Positions 19,041 to 26,188 of a stretch of 47,676 bases of DNA are shown here, piece by piece (position 1 is the stretch's first letter; each line of letters begins with the position of its first letter). Source of the stretch: a virus; the IMG/VR virus record IMGVR_UViG_3300046167_000911, positions 1 to 47,676 of that record; one strand, given 5' to 3'. The notes under the pieces are model-generated. The model saw only the letters and a list, made by a program, of their open reading frames with translations, made no database searches and had not been told where the DNA came from. The position numbers and the translations under genes were made by a program.

Positions 19041-20516
19041 GTGCGGAAACTTCTTTACATATTATTTTTATTTGTCTGTTTTAAATCTATAGGACAGACC
19101 CAAACTGTATCTCAAACTTTTGTAGATAGATGTACTGGTGAAACTACAATATTAACAGTTAACTTTGTAAACGGTTCAGCCGTAGTAGCATTTTATAATA
19201 GAGTAAAAACATTTACTTGGGGTGAATATACTAATGGAGCTTTAGAGACATGGCTTAATGAAACTTATGCCTGGTGGTCAAATTTAAGTCCCTGCTCTAC
19301 CAATACAGCAACTAACCAAACCACACAACAAACCACTACTAATGCTACTTCTAGTGCTACAAACGCTGCAGCTAATGCCACTAGTACTACAGGAGGAACA
19401 ACAAGTACAACAACAAGGACAGCATCTACTAATACAAGTTCGACTTCAACCAAATCTACTAATACATCTAATGGTAATACAGATTCTACATCTTCAAGCT
19501 CATCGTCTGGGTCTTCGGATTCATCTAATAGTTTTTCGACTAGCAGCGGAGGCGAAAGTGAGGGAGATAGTTCTAATGATTCAAAGAAAGACACTTCGGA
19601 TACAAGTGGTGAAGAGTCCACCGAAGAAATCAACAATGAATCAGAAAGCCCAAAGGATAGTGAAAATGAAGAATCTGAATCTGAAAAAATAGAAGAGGAA
19701 TCCTCAGAAGAATCAGAAGAAGAAAGGTCTAAAGAAGAAGAAAAAGAGGAGAAGAAAGAAGAAAAGAAAAAACACAACCCCATATCAGTAGCTGCTAATA
19801 TAATGACCCAATCTGGTTTAGATGGAAGATTAACTCAAGCAGCTAGTTTTGGATTCTCACAATCTTCACTTACAGGTACTACTACTTATTCTGCTAATGT
19901 TATGGTATGGGATAATCTAAAGCAGTTTAGTTTAAACTTATCCCTTTCAGATGTATACTTCAAATACGATAAAGAAGTAGATGTAATGATAGATAACCCT
20001 TTCACAAATAAACAAGAAAAATTAGGAAGCTACTGGACAAAAGGATCTATAATGATGATACAATCTGTTAGTGCTAACTTTATGTATATATATGGTACTA
20101 AAGTAGCATCGTTTGGTTTATCAAATGTATATTTAGGTCAAAAAGAAAACTTTTGGAAAGGGTTCGTAGGTGGATACGCTCTCTCAGGTACTATAATAAA
20201 TGTAGAAGATAACGTCATGGTGATGTCTTCCGGTGTTTTATTTGGTACTAAACCCTTCCCAACCAAAAGAGTTACTATATCCCCTATGTTGGCGTTGGCA
20301 ATAAACCCAGTATCTTATTCGTTCAATACAAAAGATAATGTATTAAAAGGAAATTTAGTTTGGAATGAACATATAACTTATATAGTAGGATCAAATTTTG
20401 ATGTAGGGCTTACACAAAGATTTAGATTTAACATCGGGGGTAACATAATAGGAACAACTCTTCCAGGAATCCCATTAACTTGGTCAGCAACTGTTGGATC
20501 TAAATTTCAGTTTTAA
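19041..20516 (+). CDS. Exported outer-membrane beta-barrel protein with low-complexity linker
   Basis: 491 residues from GTG 19041, chosen because a signal peptide (RKLLYILFLFVCFKSIGQ) begins there; the overlapping ATG at 19039 is out of frame. Parts in order: a small domain at 20-80 with Cys near 31 and 79; a Ser/Thr/Asn-rich stretch at about 83-190; a Glu/Lys-rich stretch to about 248; then about 240 residues of alternating beta strands typical of a barrel. It ends SKFQF with a terminal Phe, the usual BAM recognition signal. It probably sits in the host outer membrane. The role is unknown: it could block superinfection, present the cohesin-like protein, or work with the CsgG-like pore. Confidence 0.65.
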   Translation: MRKLLYILFLFVCFKSIGQTQTVSQTFVDRCTGETTILTVNFVNGSAVVAFYNRVKTFTWGEYTNGALETWLNETYAWWSNLSPCSTNTATNQTTQQTTTNATSSATNAAANATSTTGGTTSTTTRTASTNTSSTSTKSTNTSNGNTDSTSSSSSSGSSDSSNSFSTSSGGESEGDSSNDSKKDTSDTSGEESTEEINNESESPKDSENEESESEKIEEESSEESEEERSKEEEKEEKKEEKKKHNPISVAANIMTQSGLDGRLTQAASFGFSQSSLTGTTTYSANVMVWDNLKQFSLNLSLSDVYFKYDKEVDVMIDNPFTNKQEKLGSYWTKGSIMMIQSVSANFMYIYGTKVASFGLSNVYLGQKENFWKGFVGGYALSGTIINVEDNVMVMSSGVLFGTKPFPTKRVTISPMLALAINPVSYSFNTKDNVLKGNLVWNEHITYIVGSNFDVGLTQRFRFNIGGNIIGTTLPGIPLTWSATVGSKFQF

Positions 20517-20530
20517 TATGTATAATAGAA
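20516..20530 (+). promoter_or_regulatory. Putative late promoter, ATATGTATAAT class
   Basis: ATATGTATAATAGAA right after the beta-barrel stop and 32 nt before the first lysis-block gene. An ATG at 20538 gives only a three-residue frame and is not a gene. Confidence 0.65.
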
Positions 20531-20561
20531 TAAAAATTATGTTTCACTAAAAAAGTTATTT

Positions 20562-20822
20562 ATGGTTAAATATTTAAAAAGTAAATGGATGGCTTTTAGA
20601 GATATCTTCAAAGATGAAAATGACATTAACGAAAAATCTGTAGTTGGTTTTTCTTCTTTTATAGTAATGGTAGTATTTGCTGTAGTCGATTTAGTAACAG
20701 GGTATATTGGAAAAGATTTAGTAATTAATGAGTTTATATATGACTCATTTTTATTTATTACTTTAGGTTGTTTCGGTATAGCTGAATTAGGAAATATATT
20801 TAATAACAAATCTAAAAAATAA
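20562..20822 (+). CDS. Two-TM small membrane protein, holin-like
   Basis: 86 residues with two hydrophobic segments at about 28-48 (VVGFSSFIVMVVFAVVDLVTGYI) and 60-78 (FLFITLGCFGIAELGNIF), a basic N-terminus and a basic tail (NNKSKK). The topology and the adjacent DUF5675 and holin-like genes suggest a holin or antiholin. One base separates it from the next gene. Confidence 0.55.
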   Translation: MVKYLKSKWMAFRDIFKDENDINEKSVVGFSSFIVMVVFAVVDLVTGYIGKDLVINEFIYDSFLFITLGCFGIAELGNIFNNKSKK

Positions 20823-20823
20823 T

Positions 20824-21300
20824 ATGAAATTAGAAGTACAAAGATTCAGTTCGGAATCCAACTCTACATTAGGTATTTTATTTGATGTAACGGATAAACC
20901 AAAATTTTTGTGTTATACTTTAGAAGATGAGTTCCGTGAAATTAAGGTAAATGGTGAGACAAGAATACCTGCAGGTACTTATAATATAACTCTTCGTACT
21001 AAAGGTGGATTTAATCAAAGATATACTGAAAAGTTTGGATCTGATTTTAATAAGGGGATGCTTTGGGTAAGAGATGTACCTGGGTTTGAATATATATTAA
21101 TCCACATAGGAAATGATGATGATGATAGTGAAGGTTGTCTTTTAGTAGGAGATTCACAAAATCAAAATATAACAAAAAAAGGATTTATAGGTTCTTCAAC
21201 AGATGCTTATAAAAGAATATACCCTCCAATTGCTGATGCTTTAGAAAGAGGAGAAGATGTAACAATAACCTATATAGATTATGACTCTATAATGTTTTAA
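20824..21300 (+). CDS. DUF5675-family protein, probable lysis-associated enzyme
   Basis: 158 residues resembling the phage/bacterial DUF5675 family: MKLEVQRFSSESNSTLGILF, CYTLEDEFREIKVNGETRIPAGTY, then a conserved GFEYILIHIGN, DDSEGCLLVGD block with His and Cys near 97 and 107. That His...Gly-Cys arrangement resembles L,D-transpeptidase active sites, and the family is often near phage lysis genes. The enzymatic activity is not demonstrated. It is packed between two holin-like genes. Confidence 0.65.
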   Translation: MKLEVQRFSSESNSTLGILFDVTDKPKFLCYTLEDEFREIKVNGETRIPAGTYNITLRTKGGFNQRYTEKFGSDFNKGMLWVRDVPGFEYILIHIGNDDDDSEGCLLVGDSQNQNITKKGFIGSSTDAYKRIYPPIADALERGEDVTITYIDYDSIMF

Positions 21301-21308
21301 ATAGACCA

Positions 21309-21725
21309 ATGAAATCAACAACAACACTTATTTTTTTCCCCTCTATGATCTTAGGATTTATATGCTCATACTTTTTAGAAATCACAATGCAAAACGCAGA
21401 ACAATATCTTGCAGTCGCCACCTTAGTATTTGCTGATGGTTTTTTTGGTATAATAGCAGGAATAAAAAGAGAAGGATTTAAAACTTATAAGGCCATAAAG
21501 ATTTTAAAAACCCTAATTTTTTGGGTATTAATATTAACTTTAATTTTAGTAATAGAAAAAAGTATTCCTGGAGCGGGGTGGTTAAGTGAAACTATGCTTA
21601 TGCCTCTAGTGATATTTCAATTAATAAGTGTTATCAAAAATGCATCAATGTCTGGGTTTATTAAAGCGGATGTTTTAAATAAAATTTTAGATCGCATAGA
21701 TAGACACAAGGGTCTTAGAGAATAA
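21309..21725 (+). CDS. Holin-like membrane protein
   Basis: 138 residues with about four hydrophobic segments (FFPSMILGFICSYFL; LAVATLVFADGFFGIIAGI; LKTLIFWVLILTLILVI; LMPLVIFQLISVI) and a charged C-terminus (DRIDRHKGLRE). ADGFFGIIAGIKREG corresponds to the D-x3-G-I...K signature of the toxin-secretion/phage-lysis holin family. The inferred role is timed inner-membrane permeabilisation with the neighbouring DUF5675 protein. Confidence 0.65.
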   Translation: MKSTTTLIFFPSMILGFICSYFLEITMQNAEQYLAVATLVFADGFFGIIAGIKREGFKTYKAIKILKTLIFWVLILTLILVIEKSIPGAGWLSETMLMPLVIFQLISVIKNASMSGFIKADVLNKILDRIDRHKGLRE

Positions 21726-21761
21726 CTTGCTTCACCCCTACCCTTTTTTTATATTATTGCT

Positions 21762-22973
21762 ATGATAAAAAAACTAAAACAAGGAATATTCCCATTCCTA
21801 ATTGGATTCTCTGCCTTATCAGTTTCAGCATCAGCTGCTTTCTATTCAGTTAGTGGTCTTAGTAAATTATTTGCTGGGGCATCTTTAGAAGTTATTATAA
21901 TGGCGGGTTCATTAGAATTTGCTAAATTAGTAACTGCTTCACTTTTATACCAATATTGGGATACAATTAACAAAACATTACGAACTTATTTATCTATTGC
22001 AACTATAGTACTAGTATTAATTACTAGTATGGGTATTTATGGTTTTTTAAGTGCAGCATATCAAGAAACATACTCTAAATTATCAGCCGTAGAAAACCAA
22101 AAAGAATTTATCCAACAAAAAATAGACTTTTACCAAAATGATATAAATCGATATGATAAAGAAATTGAAAGAATATCTAACAATATTAGTACTTTATCTA
22201 ATGCAAAAGCTTCATCCATCGAAGTACGAGACACCACGGTATCTGGGGGCGTTAGACGAACAATCTCTACTACAGAGCTTAGGATGGCGCAGAATCGTAT
22301 CAATATTGAAGAGGAAACTCGTAAATTAACCCAATCAAAACGAATAATAGCATCAGATAGTTTACAAAAATTCCAATTACAAGTGCTAGAACTAGATAAT
22401 AACAACGAGGTTGCTGGAGAATTAGGACCCTTGCAGTATCTATCGAGTTTGACAGGTATATCTATGGATAAAATTATAAATGTATTATTACTTATTATAA
22501 TTTTTGTATTTGATCCTTTAGCTATATCCTTGGTAATAGCATCTAATTTTGCTTTTGAAAAAGCTTATCCAAGAAAAAAATATAAAGATAATTTATATGG
22601 AGAAAAAGTTGAAGATAAATTTTCAGAATGGGATGATTTAGAGGATTTATCTCCTCGAGATATTTCTAAAATAGTAAAAGAAAACGAAAACTCCTCTCCA
22701 CCAAATGAAGCTTTATGGGAAGCAGCAGAAAGAAGGATGGAAATTATAGGTCAAAATGGTAATGAAGGAGAACACTATTCTGAATATGACTTAAATAAAG
22801 ATGGTGTTTTAGATCAGGAAGAAATTTCAAATATAAAAAAGAAAATAAAACAAATTAAAAATGAATCTGGGGGTAATTTACCTGCCTATGAACATAAAGT
22901 ACAAGAAATAAAAAATTTAGAAAAATTACTTAAACTTAAAGGTTTAGATGATGATTTAACTAAAACTTACTAA
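21762..22973 (+). CDS. Multi-span membrane protein with coiled coil and EF-hand
   Basis: 403 residues. Three hydrophobic segments in the first 110 residues, a long coiled coil at about 105-215 (YSKLSAVENQKEFIQQKIDFY through ISTTELRMAQNRINIEEETRKL), a further membrane segment at about 240-265 (VLLLIIIFVFDPLAISLVIASN), and a charged cytoplasmic tail with one canonical EF-hand loop DLNKDGVLDQEE near residue 345. No named family recognised. It lies directly after the holin-like gene, so lysis timing, spanin-like function or superinfection control are all possible. Confidence 0.6.
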   Translation: MIKKLKQGIFPFLIGFSALSVSASAAFYSVSGLSKLFAGASLEVIIMAGSLEFAKLVTASLLYQYWDTINKTLRTYLSIATIVLVLITSMGIYGFLSAAYQETYSKLSAVENQKEFIQQKIDFYQNDINRYDKEIERISNNISTLSNAKASSIEVRDTTVSGGVRRTISTTELRMAQNRINIEEETRKLTQSKRIIASDSLQKFQLQVLELDNNNEVAGELGPLQYLSSLTGISMDKIINVLLLIIIFVFDPLAISLVIASNFAFEKAYPRKKYKDNLYGEKVEDKFSEWDDLEDLSPRDISKIVKENENSSPPNEALWEAAERRMEIIGQNGNEGEHYSEYDLNKDGVLDQEEISNIKKKIKQIKNESGGNLPAYEHKVQEIKNLEKLLKLKGLDDDLTKTY

Positions 22974-23161
22974 TGAAAAATTTTTTAAAATTTCTTATCA
23001 TATGGGTTAGCCAAAATTTAGCTATCCCATTTTGGATTGTAGGTCATATCCACTTATCTCTAAATATATATAAGGATATTCATGAAATTATCGCTTCTTT
23101 TGGAATGAATTTAATTGTAGCAGTTGGTTTTATTTTAGATTTTCCGCGAAAACTCCCGTAA
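22973..23161 (+). CDS. Small two-TM protein
   Basis: 62 residues with two hydrophobic stretches (FLIIWVSQNLAIPFWIVGHI; FGMNLIVAVGFILDF). Its ATG overlaps the upstream stop (TAATG). The first promoter of the next block starts within 10 bases of its stop. No family recognised. Confidence 0.55.
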   Translation: MKNFLKFLIIWVSQNLAIPFWIVGHIHLSLNIYKDIHEIIASFGMNLIVAVGFILDFPRKLP

Positions 23162-23166
23162 ATAAT

Positions 23167-23195
23167 TTGGTTACCCGGGATATCCTTCGTATATT
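23167..23195 (+). promoter_or_regulatory. Promoter, TTGG-N19-TATATT class
   Basis: TTGGTTACCC at 23167-23176, TTCG-TATATTTACG with the box at 23190-23195, spacing 19. The spacer contains CCCGGG and GGATATCC palindromes. A stem-loop follows at the expected transcript start. Confidence 0.85.
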
Positions 23196-23200
23196 TACGC

Positions 23201-23218
23201 ATTGGAAATGGTTCCAAT
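23201..23218 (+). promoter_or_regulatory. 5'-leader stem-loop, ATGG loop (copy 1)
   Basis: ATTGGAA at 23201-23207 pairs with TTCCAAT at 23212-23218 around ATGG. It begins 6 nt after the -7 box, i.e. at the predicted +1, and is followed by AAGGTT and the ATG at 23234. Copies 2 and 3 have different stem sequences that still pair. Confidence 0.7.
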
Positions 23219-23233
23219 ATTAAAATTAAGGTT

Positions 23234-23692
23234 ATGGTAAATTTAATTAATACTACAAATGTTAGAACAGTAAATTTTATTGATGGTCGTAAAGGATCTT
23301 TTAGACATATTGTTAAATGTAAAGCAGGTTATCCCTCATGTAATGAAGTAAGATTTGAGAGAGATAATGAATTTTATAGTGAAAACCCAGGTGAGCTATT
23401 AAAAACATATAAAAGAGGTGCTTTACTTACTGTAGAGTTTAATCCTGAAGGAACTGATCATTGGCTTACAGTTTTTGCTAGAGTTGGTAAGAAAGTTAAG
23501 TTCATGGATGAAGCAATAATGAAAGATTTAGAGGTTGGTACCATTAATAGTTTATTTGATAATACCAATTTAATGGATATAAATCAGTATAAAGCAGTAA
23601 ATTCAAAAACATGGAGTGATAAAGCATTTGTTAGTAATGTAATTGCTGGTGTGGATTTTTCAGAGTCATTAAAACAATTAGAAGCAATTTAA
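23234..23692 (+). CDS. Hypothetical early protein
   Basis: 152 residues, no recognised family. Notable parts are VNFIDGRKGSFRHIVKCKAGYPSC near the start (two Cys, basic), DHWLTVFARVGKKVKFMDE, and a helical end DFSESLKQLEAI. It sits behind a strong early-type promoter with a structured leader, typical of phage host-takeover proteins. That role is inferred. Confidence 0.6.
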   Translation: MVNLINTTNVRTVNFIDGRKGSFRHIVKCKAGYPSCNEVRFERDNEFYSENPGELLKTYKRGALLTVEFNPEGTDHWLTVFARVGKKVKFMDEAIMKDLEVGTINSLFDNTNLMDINQYKAVNSKTWSDKAFVSNVIAGVDFSESLKQLEAI

Positions 23693-23709
23693 TAAAAAAC
23701 ATATAAATT

Positions 23710-23941
23710 ATGATCAATTTAGGTAAAGAAATGGCTTGGGATTACATTCCGTGATGATGAATTTGAGATTAAGTGGTATCCTGTATTATGCCCAATAACA
23801 AAAAAACATCTTGAATGGGATAGTATTACCACAATGCAGTATTGTCGTAATCACTTTAATAACGATGATAATTGGATTTATTTCGGTATAGCACCCACAT
23901 CTCAAATGATCCAAAGACATTCAGTTAGAGATAATATGTAA
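23710..23941 (+). CDS. Small hypothetical protein, one frameshift
   Basis: From ATG 23710 (preceded by TATAAATT) the frame reads MINLGKEMA, then an extra base near 23733 shifts it. The continuation LGITFRDDEFEIKWYPVLC through RHSVRDNM ends at 23941, about 76 residues in all. Trp/His-rich (KKHLEWDSITTMQYC, NHFNNDDNWIYFG). No family recognised. Confidence 0.5.
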
Positions 23942-23946
23942 AAAAT

Positions 23947-23975
23947 TTGGCTTCCCGGAATAGAGTTCGTATATT
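23947..23975 (+). promoter_or_regulatory. Promoter, TTGG-N19-TATATT class
   Basis: TTGGCTTCCC at 23947-23956 and TTCG-TATATTTACG with the box at 23970-23975, spacing 19. It begins 6 bases after the preceding stop. Confidence 0.85.
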
Positions 23976-23980
23976 TACGT

Positions 23981-23997
23981 GTTCGAATGGTTCGAGC
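23981..23997 (+). promoter_or_regulatory. 5'-leader stem-loop, ATGG loop (copy 2)
   Basis: GTTCGAATGGTTCGAGC: the 7-base arms GTTCGAA and TTCGAGC pair (one G-T) around TGG, starting 6 nt after the -7 box. The ATG follows at 24018 after TAAAGGTT. Confidence 0.7.
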
Positions 23998-24017
23998 GAT
24001 TAAAAATAATAAAGGTT

Positions 24018-24221
24018 ATGTTCAATTTATCAAGTGTTTTAGATTATTTAAAAGTTGTATTAAATTACAACCATTCACAATTATTAGATTTTGTTAATAC
24101 AGTCCCAGGTAAATGGGATGGTAATACCGTTATGTTAAAAGGAAGTGATATCGAAAGATATTTAGGTGTTGCTGAACATAGAAAATTAGAGTGTGAAGTT
24201 GTTCAGCATATTTATTTATAA
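24018..24221 (+). CDS. Small hypothetical early protein
   Basis: 67 residues from ATG 24018. An upstream in-frame ATG at 23979 lies inside the promoter/stem-loop and is rejected. MFNLSSVLDYLKVVLNYNHSQLLDFV, then WDGNTVMLKGSDIERYLGV, is probably helical. The TAAAGGTTATG start context is shared with 6049 and 27690. No family recognised. Confidence 0.55.
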   Translation: MFNLSSVLDYLKVVLNYNHSQLLDFVNTVPGKWDGNTVMLKGSDIERYLGVAEHRKLECEVVQHIYL

Positions 24222-24230
24222 TAAAAAAAT

Positions 24231-24259
24231 TAGGCTCCCCGAAAGGGGAGTTATATATT
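24231..24259 (+). promoter_or_regulatory. Promoter overlapping a terminator-like hairpin
   Basis: TAGGCTCCCC at 24231-24240 and TATATTTAAG with the box at 24254-24259, spacing 19. CTCCCC-GAAA-GGGGAG (24235-24250) forms a perfect hairpin within the spacer, so the site may both end upstream transcripts and start new ones. Confidence 0.75.
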
Positions 24260-24284
24260 TAAGTATAATTAAAAAATAAAGGTC

Positions 24285-24398
24285 ATGAAAGAATTTATTA
24301 AATCAATTAAAGAAAATCCCTTAGAATTTTTAGGAAATGTAGTGTTTGTAGGTATGATATCATTATTGTTTTATGTTTCAATGTGGGTTTTTTACTAA
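24285..24398 (+). CDS. Tiny single-TM protein
   Basis: 37 residues from ATG 24285: a charged amphipathic start (MKEFIKSIKENPLEFLG) and one membrane span (VVFVGMISLLFYVSMWVFY). The start is preceded by TAAAGGTC, a variant of the shared TAAAGGTT context. The stop overlaps the next ATG (TAATG), supporting a genuine coupled gene. Confidence 0.6.
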   Translation: MKEFIKSIKENPLEFLGNVVFVGMISLLFYVSMWVFY

Positions 24399-24916
24399 TG
24401 AATAGTCCGTATAAACCAACATTATCTAGAAAACAGTTAGATAAAAAATTTTCTAAATTACGCAAACTCAACTATAATGCTTTTAGATGGTGGCGTATGT
24501 ATGATAATCCTAACAAACCTTTAGATAATAGAGCACCATTTCGTGATCGTATTTTAAATGGTGATTTTGATTATTCACACTATAAATATCAAGCAGATTG
24601 GTGTGAACATGAGATGAATGATATAGCTGCAGAATGTAAGGAAGATATAGGAAAATATGTTGAAAAAACATCTTTATTGCGTTCTAGAAGAAAACGTTTA
24701 CTTGAAGATTTTGAAAAAGATGAAAATAGTAAATTAGAATTATTGATAAAAACATTTACTGATCATTTTAGATGTAGTAAAGATCAAGTTTATGAAGAAA
24801 TTTTCAAATGTAGTGGGGAACTGATAGATCTTTATTATATTATAGAAGAGAAATATAAAATAGTCCATATACCTTATCCCCTAAAGCGTAGAGGACGACC
24901 AAGAAAAAACCCATGA
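24398..24916 (+). CDS. Basic protein with C-terminal AT-hook-like motif
   Basis: 172 residues from ATG 24398, the start overlapping the preceding stop; a longer in-frame start at 24383 would overlap the TM gene and is less likely. Highly charged and helical, many Arg/Lys/Trp (FRWWRMYDNP, LRSRRKRLLEDFEKDENSK), ending PLKRRGRPRKNP. The RGRPRK core matches the AT-hook minor-groove DNA-binding motif. It is a possible DNA-binding regulator in an early-gene region. No family recognised for the body. Confidence 0.6.
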   Translation: MNSPYKPTLSRKQLDKKFSKLRKLNYNAFRWWRMYDNPNKPLDNRAPFRDRILNGDFDYSHYKYQADWCEHEMNDIAAECKEDIGKYVEKTSLLRSRRKRLLEDFEKDENSKLELLIKTFTDHFRCSKDQVYEEIFKCSGELIDLYYIIEEKYKIVHIPYPLKRRGRPRKNP

Positions 24917-25219
24917 TAACCGGAGCACAACCCAAATTAGAATTGAACTTCGATGCCGAAGAACCTAAATACAAATTAATTAGAGAAAGAGATAATTTAG
25001 TAAAAGAATCAGCTAAAGTATTGTGGTTAGAATGGAATGAAGATGGTACATTTAAAGATAGATTTGAGGAACTTGATATTGGAAGAAGTTTACTTATGTC
25101 TCCATTTAATCAGTTCTTTACTTGGCAGACTACTACAGTAACCTGAGATTGTAGAGCAGAGAAATGATTATATTAAATTTAAAACAGAAAATAGTAATTA
25201 CGAATTATTTAAAATATGA
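24913..25219 (+). CDS. Hypothetical protein, one frameshift
   Basis: Starts 4 bases inside the previous gene (ATGA overlap). The first frame gives QPKLELNFDAEEPKYKLI and RSLLMSPFNQFFTWQTTTVT. One extra base near 25142 shifts to EIVEQRNDYIKFKTENSNYELFKI with a stop overlapping the dpdA-like ATG. About 101 residues. No family recognised. Translational coupling to the next gene is likely. Confidence 0.5.
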
Positions 25220-25998
25220 AAGTATCACACGAAGTACCTAGATGTTTATTAACATTATCCCCTGAGATTAATAATTACGAATATATATTACCCCATTTAT
25301 TAGACCAAGATGAAGAATATTTAGCATATTATAGGGAAGCTAAGGCTAAGGGACGTTACATTGTAATGGATAACTCATTACATGAACTTGGAGAAGCATA
25401 TGATTTTGATAGATTAAAATATTGGGTAAATGAATTAGAACCAGATGAATTTATGGTTCCTGATGTTTGGATGGATTGTCATCAAACGGCAGCCCAAGCT
25501 AAATATTGGTTACAATTCCATTCCCCACAAAAACTAAAAAGATAGCAGTAATCCAAGGGTAAAGATAAAAATGATGCTTATTTATGTGCTGGGTTATTAA
25601 GGGAATTAGGTTATGATAAATTATGTGTATCTTATGGTGCTACTTGGTATAATGATTTCTTTCCCCATACTAACACAGATATGGGAAAAGCATTAGGTAG
25701 AGTAAGATTTGTACAGGGTTTACTAAATTTAAATCATTTAAAGGGTATTAAATTCCATTTATTAGGATGTTCAATACCACAAGAATTTGGTTGGTATGAT
25801 AATCACCCCCGAATAGAATCAATTGATACCTCAAACCCAGTAATGGCTGCTTTAGATGGTATTAAATATAACAACAATGGTCTAAATTATAAACCAAATG
25901 CCAATATGAATGACCATTTTGATATGATGTTTGATGAATTAGATTATGATTTGGTTAAATATAATACAAGTAAATTTAAACAAATAAATAACATATAA
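25216..25998 (+). CDS. dpdA: DpdA/TGT-like 7-deazaguanine DNA transglycosylase; two frameshifts
   Basis: Three frames join (missing base near 25528, extra G near 25553) into about 260 residues. Recognised by features shared with queuine/archaeosine tRNA-guanine transglycosylases and phage DpdA: RYIVMDNSLHELG near residue 52, DEFMVPDVWMD near 80 (carboxylates suited to nucleophile/base recognition), KIAVIQGKD near 110, GIKFHLLGCSIPQEF near 185, and ESIDTSNPVMAAL near 205. DpdA swaps guanine in DNA for a 7-deazaguanine. The same region holds folE2, queD, queE and queC, the genes that make that base, which strongly supports the call. TGT zinc-site cysteines are not obvious. Confidence 0.68.
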
Positions 25999-25999
25999 A

Positions 26000-26185
26000 A
26001 TGGCAGAGATAATAAAACATGTGTTAGGAATTTGTGGGGAGCACCACCATCCAAATCTTTGGACTCTTTTAATAGGAGGAGTTGGAGTATCTACTATTTT
26101 TTCGTATGTTCGATTATATATAAAATGTAAATTTAAACAAGCGTTTGCCTATACGCAAAATACCTGGCAAAAATTAAATAAATAA
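26000..26185 (+). CDS. Small single-TM protein with CGEHHHP motif
   Basis: 61 residues: LGICGEHHHPNLWTLLIGGVGVSTIFSYV. A Cys and three consecutive His stand just before a membrane span, followed by a basic tail. It lies between dpdA-like and queC with 1- and 3-base gaps. The His cluster could bind metal. No family recognised. Confidence 0.6.
   Translation: MAEIIKHVLGICGEHHHPNLWTLLIGGVGVSTIFSYVRLYIKCKFKQAFAYTQNTWQKLNK
26082..26110 (+). promoter_or_regulatory. Possible promoter before queC
   Basis: TTGG at 26082-26085 and TTCG-TATGTT with the box at 26105-26110, spacing 19, one mismatch from TATATT. It lies inside the small TM gene, 79 nt before the queC start. Confidence 0.35.
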
Positions 26186-26188
26186 ATT

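Noticed and set aside
19265-19783. Long - strand frame rich in Ser/Asp/Leu opposite the beta-barrel gene
   Set aside because: It is the mirror of the Ser/Thr/Glu low-complexity linker of the + strand gene, with no independent start context or domain.
23979-24017. ATG at 23979 as the start of the gene ending at 24221
   Set aside because: It would translate the conserved 5' stem-loop; the ATG at 24018 has the shared AAAGGTT context.
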